From an uncultured Actinomycetaceae bacterium (GTDB lineage Bacteria > Actinomycetota > Actinomycetes > Actinomycetales > Actinomycetaceae), in contig CABQJD010000013.1 in assembly GCA_902464405.1 (NCBI GenBank), positions 1 through 29,821 of the forward strand: a stretch of 29,821 nt of DNA, read 5' to 3'. Shown here in pieces: positions 21,870 through 29,801 of the stretch. The first letter of the stretch is position 1; each line of letters starts with the position of its first letter. A program made the position numbers and the translations under genes. Below the pieces are notes generated by a model, which saw nothing but the letters and a program-made list of their open reading frames with translations, ran no database searches and was not told where the DNA came from.

Positions 21870-24800
21870 TCATATTCTACTTTCACATAGAACTTTTCTG
21901 CGCAATCTGAGAAGTGCCACACCGCTTAACCCTATAGCAGCAAAAATAGCAATCCACACGCCTACGCTCTGCCCTGTTTTTTGCAACTGCGTAGCAGAAG
22001 CATGATTATACTTGCTTGGTTGTGCGCTCTGCTCAGTTGGTGATTGCGAGGAGGAACCTTTTTCAAAAGCACTTCCAGCACTTGCACTTGAGTGATTTTC
22101 CTTTTCTGAAGAAGACGCATTCCCAGATCCAGTTCCCGACCCAGTACCAGAAGTATCACCAGAGCTACTTCCAGTATCTGGCTTATCGCCAGTTTGCGAT
22201 GTGGAACCATCGTCATTATCACCGCCCTCACCTGCTGAAGATGCCATAGAGCGATACCGCAGCTCAACAATCGTCCCATTCGCTTTCGCTGGAGTAAAAG
22301 GAACGCTCTTATCCACGCAGGTATAGCCACTAATCATGGGAGCAGTCAGTTCACTACTTTGCCCGATTCGGTAGAACGCCTGGAGATTATCTCCAGTACG
22401 CTCACGCATATTCTGCCCAACCCACACTTGATCTGGCTGAATCTGCGCTCCTTTCTCATCGAGGAAACGTACAGTCACTGCTGCACCATTGACGATGTGT
22501 CCAGAAGAATCGCCAAGTATCGAATCACTAATCTGCCCATTATCCGAAATCAGATTCACAAATCTTCCATTTTCAGCAAAAGCACTTGGATCAACAGAAG
22601 AAATCCGTGCAGGTAAGTGAACCTCTAGCAGATCATTATGCGCAAAAGTTTCTGCCAATATTTCACTCATTCCATGCGCCGAAGCACTGATGTGCTGATC
22701 TTGAGGATTAAGTTTTTGCTCACTTTCGAAATCAACTGACGTTAATTTATTGTGCGCAAATGCAGCTTTACCTAAATCTTCAAGATTGGCACCAAAACGT
22801 ATACTCGTAAGCTCGTTATGTGCAAAAGCATAGTTCCCATAGTGGTTAGTGTATTTTCCTAGCGTCAAGCTGGAAAGACGGTTGTGAGCGAATGCCGCAT
22901 CTCCAACTCGATGCATTAGATTTGGAAGAGTCAGCGTCTTTAGCTGATTATCAGCAAAAGCACGCGTACCAATCTGCCGCAGATTCACGGGCAGATCAAT
23001 TTCTTGCAAAGAATTTCGAGCAAAAGCTCCCTCTTTTATTTCTTTCACAGTGCCCACACTGCCTAGGTTATTCACATGAGTGAGGTTCTTAGCTGCCAAG
23101 GCATAGCTACCCACGATATTAACCGGCCGTTCAGTTCCATTTATATCTAACGCACTGGCAGGAAAATCAATCTCGCCGCCTTCACCTAAATAGCGCTGTA
23201 AAACACCGTTAGGGCTGGAATCCATCAAAAATAGACGTGACGATGGAGCCTCGCCAACTTTTAGCGGAGAATGCTCATATTCTTTGCCTCGCTTATCGGT
23301 AATCGTCACTTTCACTTTCTGACCAAGCTCCAGCGGCTTTTCTAACGGCACCTCAAACTCTCCAATCGCATCAGCTTTTACTTCAGAGAGCTTTGTGCAG
23401 TTATTATCTACAATTCCATCGCCACAGATTTCTACCGAAATACGCGCTTGAGGCACCGTCACACCAAAAATTTCTTTATCTGCAGAAATAAGCGGAGTAC
23501 GGATCTCCCCTTTTAAGCTTAAAGCAAAGAAAGTAACTGCCGTCGTCGCCGACTGAATCACTACCTCTTTAGTCTCATCGATATAAGAGACGAGAGTATT
23601 GCGCGGAGCATCTACCTTCACCTTTTGCCCCACCTGATAAAACTCATGTGCCTTCTTCGAAATAGGATATGCTGTTGCAGAATTTCCAGGGCCAATATAT
23701 CGAATAGTTTGATCGATTTTTTCGGCGCCTGCTATCTCTACCTTCACAATCAGTACTGCTGGATTGATAAGATACTGCCCATCAGCCGCAGTGAGACCTT
23801 CTGGATTTCCTGGCGCAGTAATAATTTTGTTGTACTCGAAATTTCCATCGCGCGTAGAGCGGAACGCATTCGGATCAATTGTACGTACGTTCGGCATATC
23901 AATCGTCACGCCATGCGTATCCTTGAAAACGTCTTGCGCAATCTCTGTGACACCCGATAAACCAGTTATTCTTTCAGCTCCAACCTGCGATAACGCATGT
24001 GCTTTCAGCTCTTTTACGGTACTTGGGATATGCAAAACACCTCCCGTCTTTAATGCCCACGTGAAAGCGTTCGGAGCAAGATCAGTGATTCCCTCTGGAA
24101 GAGTAATCGATTCGCGATATTTCCAAGCAAACGCATTCGATGCAACTCCCCTTACAGGAAGCACCTTTTTCGTCTCAGGATTAATCCACGTACTCGGAAC
24201 GTTCACTTTTTTACTCTGCCCCACATATTTCTTTACCACAGCGTGATCACCAGCTATCTCCCACTCAAAATCTTCCTGAGCATTTTCAGGCGTATCGGGA
24301 GCGCTCTGCTCATTTTCTTGAGGCTCATTAGGAGAATTTTTAGCATTCGCGTCATAATGCAGATCAGCTCGCAGCATCGCCGCTCCCACCACATTCGCAT
24401 CGATCGCTGGCGTAAAATCACCATCATACAGGTATGTACGCTTAGTAGCATCAGCATTTGTGCCCTGCGTATCCACGGCAACACCCACTGAATCGGGTCC
24501 AGGATGATTTTGCACCGCTACCACATAGAATGTGCCCGAAACTTTTACTGCATATCCAGACAAATCGACAGTATTCCACCCAGTATGCATAGAAACGGAA
24601 TCAAGCTGAGCCAAAGTTTGCAGCCTCTGATTCTTATCCTGTGCAAGCACAAGCACCTGCATATCTTTTTTGCTCGCTTTATCAGCGTCTGCCACAAACA
24701 TTTTTATTCCCGTGACGCTGGCAGGAGTTTTCGCTGGATAGAAACGCACTGCCACGCCTCGCTGAGCTTTCGTATGCACGACGTTTGTTCGCGCACTGCC

Positions 24801-27800
24801 GTTATCGTAGGCAAGCTCAGCACTGGCTCCTTCTAACTTCCGTAGCACAAAATCGTGTCCGTTTTCTGCATCGTCACCGGAAATCAGAAGATCAGAATTT
24901 TGATACCCCGGAGCAAAAGCACGCAAAGTAATTTGTTCGTGACGATACACTCCTTGCAGGCGGTAAGTTCCATCTTTTTCCACTCGCACAGGAGTGATAT
25001 TTGCATCTTCAACGATTCTCACATGAGCATCGCTAATCGGATTTCCAGACTCGTCCACAACTTTTCCGCTCAATGCGCTCTGCGGAGCTTTCTCCAAAAC
25101 GAAATCAACATTTTGTGCAGAATCAATCTCTTTGCGCTGTGAAACAAATCCATATGCTCGCGCTTGAATAGTCCACGTGCCAGAAGAAACATTAGCGCTA
25201 AAACTTCCATCTTTCCCATTCACTGGGACTCTACGCCCTAATTCCAAAATCTCAACTTCTGCTTCAGGAATAGGAATCGTACTGTCTAACGCTCGACTAT
25301 CCCCTGCAGCATTTTCTGCTCCGCTGCCTTCTGTTGCGTTTTCTGTGCTCTGTATTTCACTCTGTGCATTTTCTTCAAATGCTTCTGGCAACTCAGGCGC
25401 TACCTGTGTATAAAACTTCTGCGTATACAACTTTTTCTGCGAAGAGATAATTTCTTGTTCATCGGCATTTTCAGGAGCAATATCTTTTGACGCTTCGCCC
25501 ACACGGATATTATCGATATACCAGCCCAACTCATAATCGTTAATCACGTTGGCACCTGTTTTTTGCACAAATCGAATAGCGATTTCCTGCCCAGCATATC
25601 GCCCTATTTCAGCATTTATCCAGCGGAAAAGGAATTTTTCACTATTGTGCATAATCGTTTGCGCATCAATTATTCCAGTTGCAACACCGTCTTTTCGCAC
25701 TATCTGAACGCTAGAGAGATTATCTTGATATTCACCAAGATAATGCTGAGCATTATAGCTCTCAAACTCAAGCACAGAATTTTTCTCGGGCGTAAAAAAT
25801 GGGGTCTGAATATATGAATGCTGCTGCCCAGAAAGACGAGCATCAAATAATTCACTATCACTTATCTGCCGCCCAAGATTAGTGCCCCAGACGGAATCAC
25901 CCGCCGATATCTTTTCCTTCAAACCAAGCTGCGCTTCGCGCAACGCTAATGGTGAATCACCGTTAGCGACTGTACGCGGAACTCCTGCTTCCCAATCGTT
26001 TGCTGTGCCCTCAATTACACCTGAAGTAAAATGGTCGTCTTCTGATCCTGAATAACTCACAACATTCGAAATGCTTGCCCTTGTGAGAGAAAGTTTTTGC
26101 ACAATCTTTGATTCGTTACCAAAACTATCAATAGCACGCACGGCATACACTGCTTCTTTTCCTGGTTCGATCTCAGAATCAAGATAGACCAGTTTTGCCG
26201 AATCGCTCGGCACGGTAGCTATCTTTTGTAGATTTTTTAAGCTATCGCCTCGATAAACTGCATATCCGATGACGTCGTTTGCCTGCGCTTTCTCCCATCG
26301 CACTTCAACCCCGATTCCACGCTGCGTGCCCTGAAGGTTTCGCACTGGATCAGGTGCTGTTTTATCAGACGTATCTAAACGTACATTATCGATATACCAG
26401 CCAGGACCTGAACCATGATCGGGGTATCTAAAAGCAAATCGTACAAAAATAGGATTATTACTGCCAGCCCACTTTCCGAGATTGTAATACACCTTCTGCC
26501 AAGCGGGAGCAGACCCTGGAGGAATGAGTTTTTGATCCAGATCTTCCCATTTACCTTCCTCACTATCTGCAACCTGTATTTTCGCTGTTGAGACACCGTT
26601 AAACCCTAGATACTCGTCAAACGAAAGAGCCACATTTTTTCCACTCATACCTGATAGGTCAATAGGAGGCATGAGAGCATAAGAATCAATCTGCCGAGTA
26701 GGAACAGAATGCCCTACTTTCGTTCCTAAAAGTTTCTTTCCGTTTGGAGCTGGCTCATTTTTCTGCACTGGCGTTCCCCAATTCCAGTCGCCCGCCACAC
26801 TTCCCGATGCAGAGCTTCCAGAAAATTTCCAGCCGTCGATATTGTGCTCAAAATCGTTAGCGTACTCATCTGGTCGAACACCTGGTTTGATTGCGATCTC
26901 ATGTATATCCGTACCACCTACTTGATTTCCCGCATAATCGTGCGCAACGATTTTCACTTGTATTTTTGCGCCTCGAATATCGTTTGCTGGAATTTTCCCA
27001 GCATAATCTCCTTCACGCGTATCTCCCGAAGTTTGACGCATCGGCAACTTAACGAACTCTCCACTTTCGCCGTTACGGTAAAAAGCTTCAACAGAAACAA
27101 TAGAGACATCGTCTTTTATCTTTGCCTGCACATCGATGGATTGCCCGATAAACGCAAGCTCAGGCCATGTTGGAGCGATAATGGGCGAACGTTGATCTTC
27201 ACCTTTTTGCAATACGTGACCAGTGATAGCAATATCTGTTTTTTCTGTATTACCTTTGCGTAAAGCTTGAGCTTTTCTCACTGCATCGTAGGCATTCAGA
27301 TTTCCATATCCGTATCCCATATTGGGGCTTTCTGGATAGCGCAGATCGGTTGCCGAAACGGCGGTTGATCGAAGAATCTGTTCGATTTCATCTACTTTCA
27401 AGTCTGGATTTGCTTGCAGCATCAACGCTACTGTGCCAGTGACGTGCGGTGCAGCCATCGATGTGCCAGACCATGAAGCATAGCCTCCCGATGCAAGCGA
27501 GGAACGAATACGCACTCCAGGCGCGCAGATATCAGGCTTAATAAGGTCTTTTTGGAATGGAGATGGGCCAACACGAGAAAAATCAGCCAATTTTCCTTGC
27601 CTGTCACATGCCGCAACCGAAAATACTCCTGGCAAGTTTCCAGGATTAGCCAACGAACCGTCAGCAGGATAATCGCTGGTATTTCCAGCGGCAAACACAG
27701 GAAATATTCCCGCAGCACGCCATTTTTCTATGATCTGAGCAAACCAATCATTCTCTTCACTATCGCCACCCCAAGAATTATTGACAACACGTGGAGCATT

Positions 27801-28733
27801 TTCAGCGCGACCTGCGGGTTTCATGATCCATTGCGCAGCACGAATCATGCTGCTTTCATCTCCAGAGGTAGCTCCAATCGCACGAGCTGCAACGTATTTA
27901 GCACCTGGCGCCACACCAATCCGATTCGCATCGCCATCACTGCCAAGAATTGTGCCTGTGACGTGCGTACCGTGGTTATGCGAAGTATCGCTCAGATCAC
28001 GGTCATCTGAAACAAAATCCTGGTAACTCTTATCTGCACCGAAAATACCGTAATCTTTATCATAAGCTTTGAATTTTTGGGTAATTGCAGAATGCTTATA
28101 GTTTACGCCAGAATCAATCACCCCGACAGTGACGCCAGTGCCGTCAATATTAAGCTCGTCCCACACTCTTGGCGCACCGATACTTTGCACACCCCATTCA
28201 ATTCCTTCTCCAAGCGCTCTTGCACTTCGAGTGAGTGTGCGAATCGGCTGCACAGAACGAATTTTCTTGTTTAAGTGCACCAGTTTCACATCAGATCGTC
28301 TGGCTATTTCTTTAATCCCATCCGCATCTACGTAAGCTGCTATCGCATTGACGATATAGAAGGTTTCAATATCCTTTGCTCGCCCCTGCTGCTCGTACGA
28401 TTCCAGAAGATCGATAAGCTGACGTTGCGATTTCACTGCCGTTTCACTCAATTCTCCGATCACTGCCTTGCGCTGAGCAACTGGATCGTCTGAAAAATTC
28501 TCCTGCGCTGGCTGCAGATCGGCTTCTTCAGCCATTTCAATAATGACCGAATACTTAGAGGTTCCTGGAGAAGCTGTGATTTTTTCTTCTAATTCGCTCG
28601 ATATGCTTGACGATAGTTCATTGCGCGAAGCATCTTTCGGCGCCGTATAAGTAAAAGCTAATGCCGAAAAATTATTTGCAGCGAATACGCTTGCAACAAC
28701 TCCAAGAATAAGTGCCAGTTTAGTACGTTTCAT
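21870..28733 (-). CDS. Giant cell-wall-anchored subtilisin-like serine peptidase with BspA-type leucine-rich repeats
   Basis: Secreted protein of 2287 residues. A signal peptide (about 1-26, cleavage after SALA) precedes an inhibitor-I9-like propeptide (about 55-165). The S8 catalytic domain has Asp207 (VIDSG), His254 (HGTHV), oxyanion Asn351 (AAGN) and Ser425 (GTSMAAPHV), all intact. After it come: a MAM/jelly-roll-like domain (about 624-781, ending GWYIDNVRL), Fn3 (about 785-880), a second jelly-roll-like domain ending GWYIDNIRV (about 898-1078), two carboxypeptidase-regulatory-like domains (about 1154-1281), and BspA/LRR_5 repeats (about 1490-1630). Ig-like domains (about 1650-1850), a second LRR block with AFAHN repeats (about 1860-2005), a MucBP-like domain (about 2080-2160) and a Ser/Gly/Thr stalk follow. 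The end is a sorting signal LQKTG (2250-2254), a hydrophobic helix and RLRRK. ATG 28733 has GGGGAA upstream; the frame extends to 28760 without support. Likely a surface adhesin/protease acting on host or mucosal proteins (inference). Confidence 0.93.
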   Translation of the reverse strand: MKRTKLALILGVVASVFAANNFSALAFTYTAPKDASRNELSSSISSELEEKITASPGTSKYSVIIEMAEEADLQPAQENFSDDPVAQRKAVIGELSETAVKSQRQLIDLLESYEQQGRAKDIETFYIVNAIAAYVDADGIKEIARRSDVKLVHLNKKIRSVQPIRTLTRSARALGEGIEWGVQSIGAPRVWDELNIDGTGVTVGVIDSGVNYKHSAITQKFKAYDKDYGIFGADKSYQDFVSDDRDLSDTSHNHGTHVTGTILGSDGDANRIGVAPGAKYVAARAIGATSGDESSMIRAAQWIMKPAGRAENAPRVVNNSWGGDSEENDWFAQIIEKWRAAGIFPVFAAGNTSDYPADGSLANPGNLPGVFSVAACDRQGKLADFSRVGPSPFQKDLIKPDICAPGVRIRSSLASGGYASWSGTSMAAPHVTGTVALMLQANPDLKVDEIEQILRSTAVSATDLRYPESPNMGYGYGNLNAYDAVRKAQALRKGNTEKTDIAITGHVLQKGEDQRSPIIAPTWPELAFIGQSIDVQAKIKDDVSIVSVEAFYRNGESGEFVKLPMRQTSGDTREGDYAGKIPANDIRGAKIQVKIVAHDYAGNQVGGTDIHEIAIKPGVRPDEYANDFEHNIDGWKFSGSSASGSVAGDWNWGTPVQKNEPAPNGKKLLGTKVGHSVPTRQIDSYALMPPIDLSGMSGKNVALSFDEYLGFNGVSTAKIQVADSEEGKWEDLDQKLIPPGSAPAWQKVYYNLGKWAGSNNPIFVRFAFRYPDHGSGPGWYIDNVRLDTSDKTAPDPVRNLQGTQRGIGVEVRWEKAQANDVIGYAVYRGDSLKNLQKIATVPSDSAKLVYLDSEIEPGKEAVYAVRAIDSFGNESKIVQKLSLTRASISNVVSYSGSEDDHFTSGVIEGTANDWEAGVPRTVANGDSPLALREAQLGLKEKISAGDSVWGTNLGRQISDSELFDARLSGQQHSYIQTPFFTPEKNSVLEFESYNAQHYLGEYQDNLSSVQIVRKDGVATGIIDAQTIMHNSEKFLFRWINAEIGRYAGQEIAIRFVQKTGANVINDYELGWYIDNIRVGEASKDIAPENADEQEIISSQKKLYTQKFYTQVAPELPEAFEENAQSEIQSTENATEGSGAENAAGDSRALDSTIPIPEAEVEILELGRRVPVNGKDGSFSANVSSGTWTIQARAYGFVSQRKEIDSAQNVDFVLEKAPQSALSGKVVDESGNPISDAHVRIVEDANITPVRVEKDGTYRLQGVYRHEQITLRAFAPGYQNSDLLISGDDAENGHDFVLRKLEGASAELAYDNGSARTNVVHTKAQRGVAVRFYPAKTPASVTGIKMFVADADKASKKDMQVLVLAQDKNQRLQTLAQLDSVSMHTGWNTVDLSGYAVKVSGTFYVVAVQNHPGPDSVGVAVDTQGTNADATKRTYLYDGDFTPAIDANVVGAAMLRADLHYDANAKNSPNEPQENEQSAPDTPENAQEDFEWEIAGDHAVVKKYVGQSKKVNVPSTWINPETKKVLPVRGVASNAFAWKYRESITLPEGITDLAPNAFTWALKTGGVLHIPSTVKELKAHALSQVGAERITGLSGVTEIAQDVFKDTHGVTIDMPNVRTIDPNAFRSTRDGNFEYNKIITAPGNPEGLTAADGQYLINPAVLIVKVEIAGAEKIDQTIRYIGPGNSATAYPISKKAHEFYQVGQKVKVDAPRNTLVSYIDETKEVVIQSATTAVTFFALSLKGEIRTPLISADKEIFGVTVPQARISVEICGDGIVDNNCTKLSEVKADAIGEFEVPLEKPLELGQKVKVTITDKRGKEYEHSPLKVGEAPSSRLFLMDSSPNGVLQRYLGEGGEIDFPASALDINGTERPVNIVGSYALAAKNLTHVNNLGSVGTVKEIKEGAFARNSLQEIDLPVNLRQIGTRAFADNQLKTLTLPNLMHRVGDAAFAHNRLSSLTLGKYTNHYGNYAFAHNELTSIRFGANLEDLGKAAFAHNKLTSVDFESEQKLNPQDQHISASAHGMSEILAETFAHNDLLEVHLPARISSVDPSAFAENGRFVNLISDNGQISDSILGDSSGHIVNGAAVTVRFLDEKGAQIQPDQVWVGQNMRERTGDNLQAFYRIGQSSELTAPMISGYTCVDKSVPFTPAKANGTIVELRYRSMASSAGEGGDNDDGSTSQTGDKPDTGSSSGDTSGTGSGTGSGNASSSEKENHSSASAGSAFEKGSSSQSPTEQSAQPSKYNHASATQLQKTGQSVGVWIAIFAAIGLSGVALLRLRRKVLCESRI

Positions 28734-28895
28734 GTAATTTCCCCGTGTAGAGCTATTCACTTAGCTGGTTCGGTGCAGGTAGCCGTAGAGATTTCTTTAT
28801 TTCATTCTTTTATTTTCAAAGATTTGCGTGATTAAAGCTCTGCTATGCATCGCGACCAGCGGATTTAACACAGTGGAAATAGTAGCACAGTAAAT
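28734..28895 (-). promoter_or_regulatory. Promoter and leader of the surface protease gene
   Basis: On the minus strand TACTAT (28879-28884) is a plausible -10, with TTAGGC or TAGGCT 18-19 bases upstream as -35 inside the iron box. Transcription would start near 28872, giving a leader of about 140 bases that ends in GGGGAA before ATG 28733. No hairpin resembling a terminator is seen in the leader. Confidence 0.45.
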
Positions 28896-28914
28896 TTAGG
28901 TAAGCCTAACCTGA
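28896..28914. promoter_or_regulatory. DtxR/IdeR-type iron box upstream of the surface protease gene
   Basis: TTAGGTAAGCCTAACCTGA matches the 19-bp DtxR/IdeR consensus TTAGGTTAGSCTAACCTAA at 17 positions, mismatching at 7 and 18, and keeps the dyad. It overlaps the -35 region of the predicted protease promoter, a repressor position. Iron-loaded DtxR-family repressors bind such boxes in corynebacteria and mycobacteria, so expression is predicted to rise under iron limitation. Confidence 0.8.
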
Positions 28915-28970
28915 TGTAAGAACTGGGGCACACCCCTCCTGACGAAAGAAGAGTGCTCACACACCACCGC

Positions 28971-29004
28971 ATCTTTCAGTGAGCTAGATCTTTCAGTGCG
29001 CTAG
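28971..29004. repeat. 17-bp tandem duplication
   Basis: ATCTTTCAGTGAGCTAG (28971-28987) is followed directly by ATCTTTCAGTGCGCTAG (28988-29004), differing at one base. The GCTAG/CTAGC arms at 28983-28987 and 29001-29005, followed by ATTTTT, could form a weak plus-strand stem. It lies upstream of the iron box. Confidence 0.65.
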
Positions 29005-29039
29005 CATTTTTAATTTCACACACAGTTTTCAAAAGTTTA

Positions 29040-29067
29040 TGCGTGGATTTCATACGCAATTTTTTTG
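29040..29067 (+). terminator. Weak intrinsic terminator, plus-strand orientation
   Basis: TGCGT (29040-29044) pairs with ACGCA (29054-29058), followed by a run of eight T from 29060. The stem is short. No plus-strand gene is upstream, so it may simply block stray or antisense transcription; it could also be chance. Confidence 0.35.
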
Positions 29068-29383
29068 GTTACAGCAAATTCAAACACACATACAATATTC
29101 GTGTGCTCAAAATTTATGATGAAAGAAAGTTAATAAATAAACATTCGAAAGCAACTAAAAGAAGTTATCATCAATAACGGAAAAAATTGCGAAATCTGCC
29201 GATGTTGTCGCTACTGGAATCGGGCAGTATATGTTGTAAACCTGTGCTACACCGAAATACTTTCCGTGTGCGACACAGTTCTTGTGAGCTTACGGAAAAG
29301 AGTGAGGTTTCCGAGGAAAAGTTTCTTACCTCCCTCGTTTCGAAAGGAATCGTTTGCATCTAGGCGCAGAGCAAGAGAGTCAA
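29068..29383. other. AT-rich intergenic region left of the GC-rich module
   Basis: No convincing gene is present; two overlapping minus-strand frames (starting near 29359 and 29459) have no ribosome-binding sites or family resemblance. On the minus strand GTTAT/ATAAC (29164-29178) followed by TTCTTTT is a possible weak terminator for the regulator transcript. Confidence 0.4.
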
Positions 29384-29446
29384 ATTCCATGACGGAATGA
29401 CGGGCAATCCCCCACTGGAGCGAACGCCCGAGCCCCGTCATGGAAT
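29384..29446. repeat. 12-bp perfect inverted repeat with alternative pairing at a composition boundary
   Basis: ATTCCATGACGG (29384-29395) and CCGTCATGGAAT (29435-29446) form a perfect 12-bp stem. The loop carries a second ATGACGGG (29398-29405) that can instead pair with CCCGTCAT (29434-29441), so two mutually exclusive stems exist. It begins six bases after the regulator's stop codon on the minus strand. It may be a terminator lacking a strong U tract, or a recombination/attachment-like site at the edge of the GC-rich segment. Confidence 0.6.
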
Positions 29447-29451
29447 ACGAA

Positions 29452-29679
29452 CTAGGCAAACAGCTCCGAGTCGAAGAACTCTCGAAGGGTCACCCCGAAG
29501 CCCGCAGCTATCCGGTCGATGTTCTCCACCGAGACGTTGCGCCTTCCGATCTCGACCTCTGCGAAGTAGGTGAGCGACATGCCAATCGAGTTGGCGAACG
29601 CCTCCTGGCTCACGCCGCACTCCGCCCGAAGCTCCTTCGTGCGTAGTCCCACGCGCGTCCGCGCGTTCAGCTCAGTCAT
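29452..29679 (-). CDS. XRE-family helix-turn-helix regulator (controller-protein-like)
   Basis: A 75-residue single-domain DNA-binding protein. The Cro/C1-type helix-turn-helix covers nearly all of it: RTKELRAECGVSQEAFANSI (helices 1-2), GMSLTYFAEVEIGRRNVSVE (helix 3 and following), and the DRIAAGFGVTLREFFDSELF end typical of the family. Small regulators of this size include the controller (C) proteins of restriction-modification systems and regulators of other accessory modules; which one applies cannot be decided here. Codons are GC-rich, unlike the neighbouring chromosome. ATG 29679 has AGGAGGGG at good spacing, and the site is bracketed by an inverted repeat. It is divergent from a gene starting at 29802, with shared control sequences between. 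Confidence 0.92.
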   Translation of the reverse strand: MTELNARTRVGLRTKELRAECGVSQEAFANSIGMSLTYFAEVEIGRRNVSVENIDRIAAGFGVTLREFFDSELFA

Positions 29680-29707
29680 CAGGTACCCCTCCTTTTAGGT
29701 ACCTGAT
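29678..29707 (-). promoter_or_regulatory. 10-bp inverted repeat enclosing the regulator's ribosome-binding site
   Basis: ATCAGGTACC (29678-29687) and GGTACCTGAT (29698-29707) are perfect inverted arms. In the mRNA the loop contains the AAGGAGG Shine-Dalgarno and one arm includes the first bases of the start codon, so a stem could hide the start from ribosomes. Equally, the DNA dyad could be an operator for the regulator dimer. Confidence 0.65.
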
Positions 29708-29720
29708 GTTTAAGTTTCAA

Positions 29721-29749
29721 CCTATATAAGTCACCCCTATATAAGTGAC
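29721..29749. promoter_or_regulatory. Paired 14-bp direct repeats, candidate operator of the XRE regulator
   Basis: CCTATATAAGTCAC (29721-29734) and CCTATATAAGTGAC (29736-29749) are identical at 13 of 14 positions and spaced 15 bp start to start. They fill the region between the -35 and -10 boxes of the regulator's own promoter, suggesting autoregulation by cooperative dimers, as in C-protein control boxes. Confidence 0.65.
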
Positions 29750-29751
29750 AA
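29723..29751 (-). promoter_or_regulatory. Promoter of the XRE regulator gene
   Basis: On the minus strand TTGTCA (29751-29746) and TATATA (29728-29723) are separated by exactly 17 bases, a good sigma-70/SigA-type promoter. It is interleaved with the direct repeats. The transcript would include the RBS-enclosing hairpin. Confidence 0.6.
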
Positions 29752-29758
29752 TCCGAGG

Positions 29759-29764
29759 TACAAT
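29759..29764 (+). promoter_or_regulatory. -10 box of the divergent plus-strand gene
   Basis: TACAAT lies 37 bases before the ATG at 29802. A spacing of 17 bases puts the -35 position inside the second operator repeat, with no good match to TTGACA, so the promoter may be weak or regulator-dependent. Confidence 0.45.
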
Positions 29765-29801
29765 TAGCACACCCGAGAGAGACCTACACCAAAGGAGAAG
29801 C

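Noticed and set aside
29171..29459. Two overlapping minus-strand frames (62 and 70 codons) downstream of the XRE gene
   Set aside because: One starts with TTG, neither has a ribosome-binding site, they run through the inverted repeat, and no family is recognised; could be debris at an insertion boundary.
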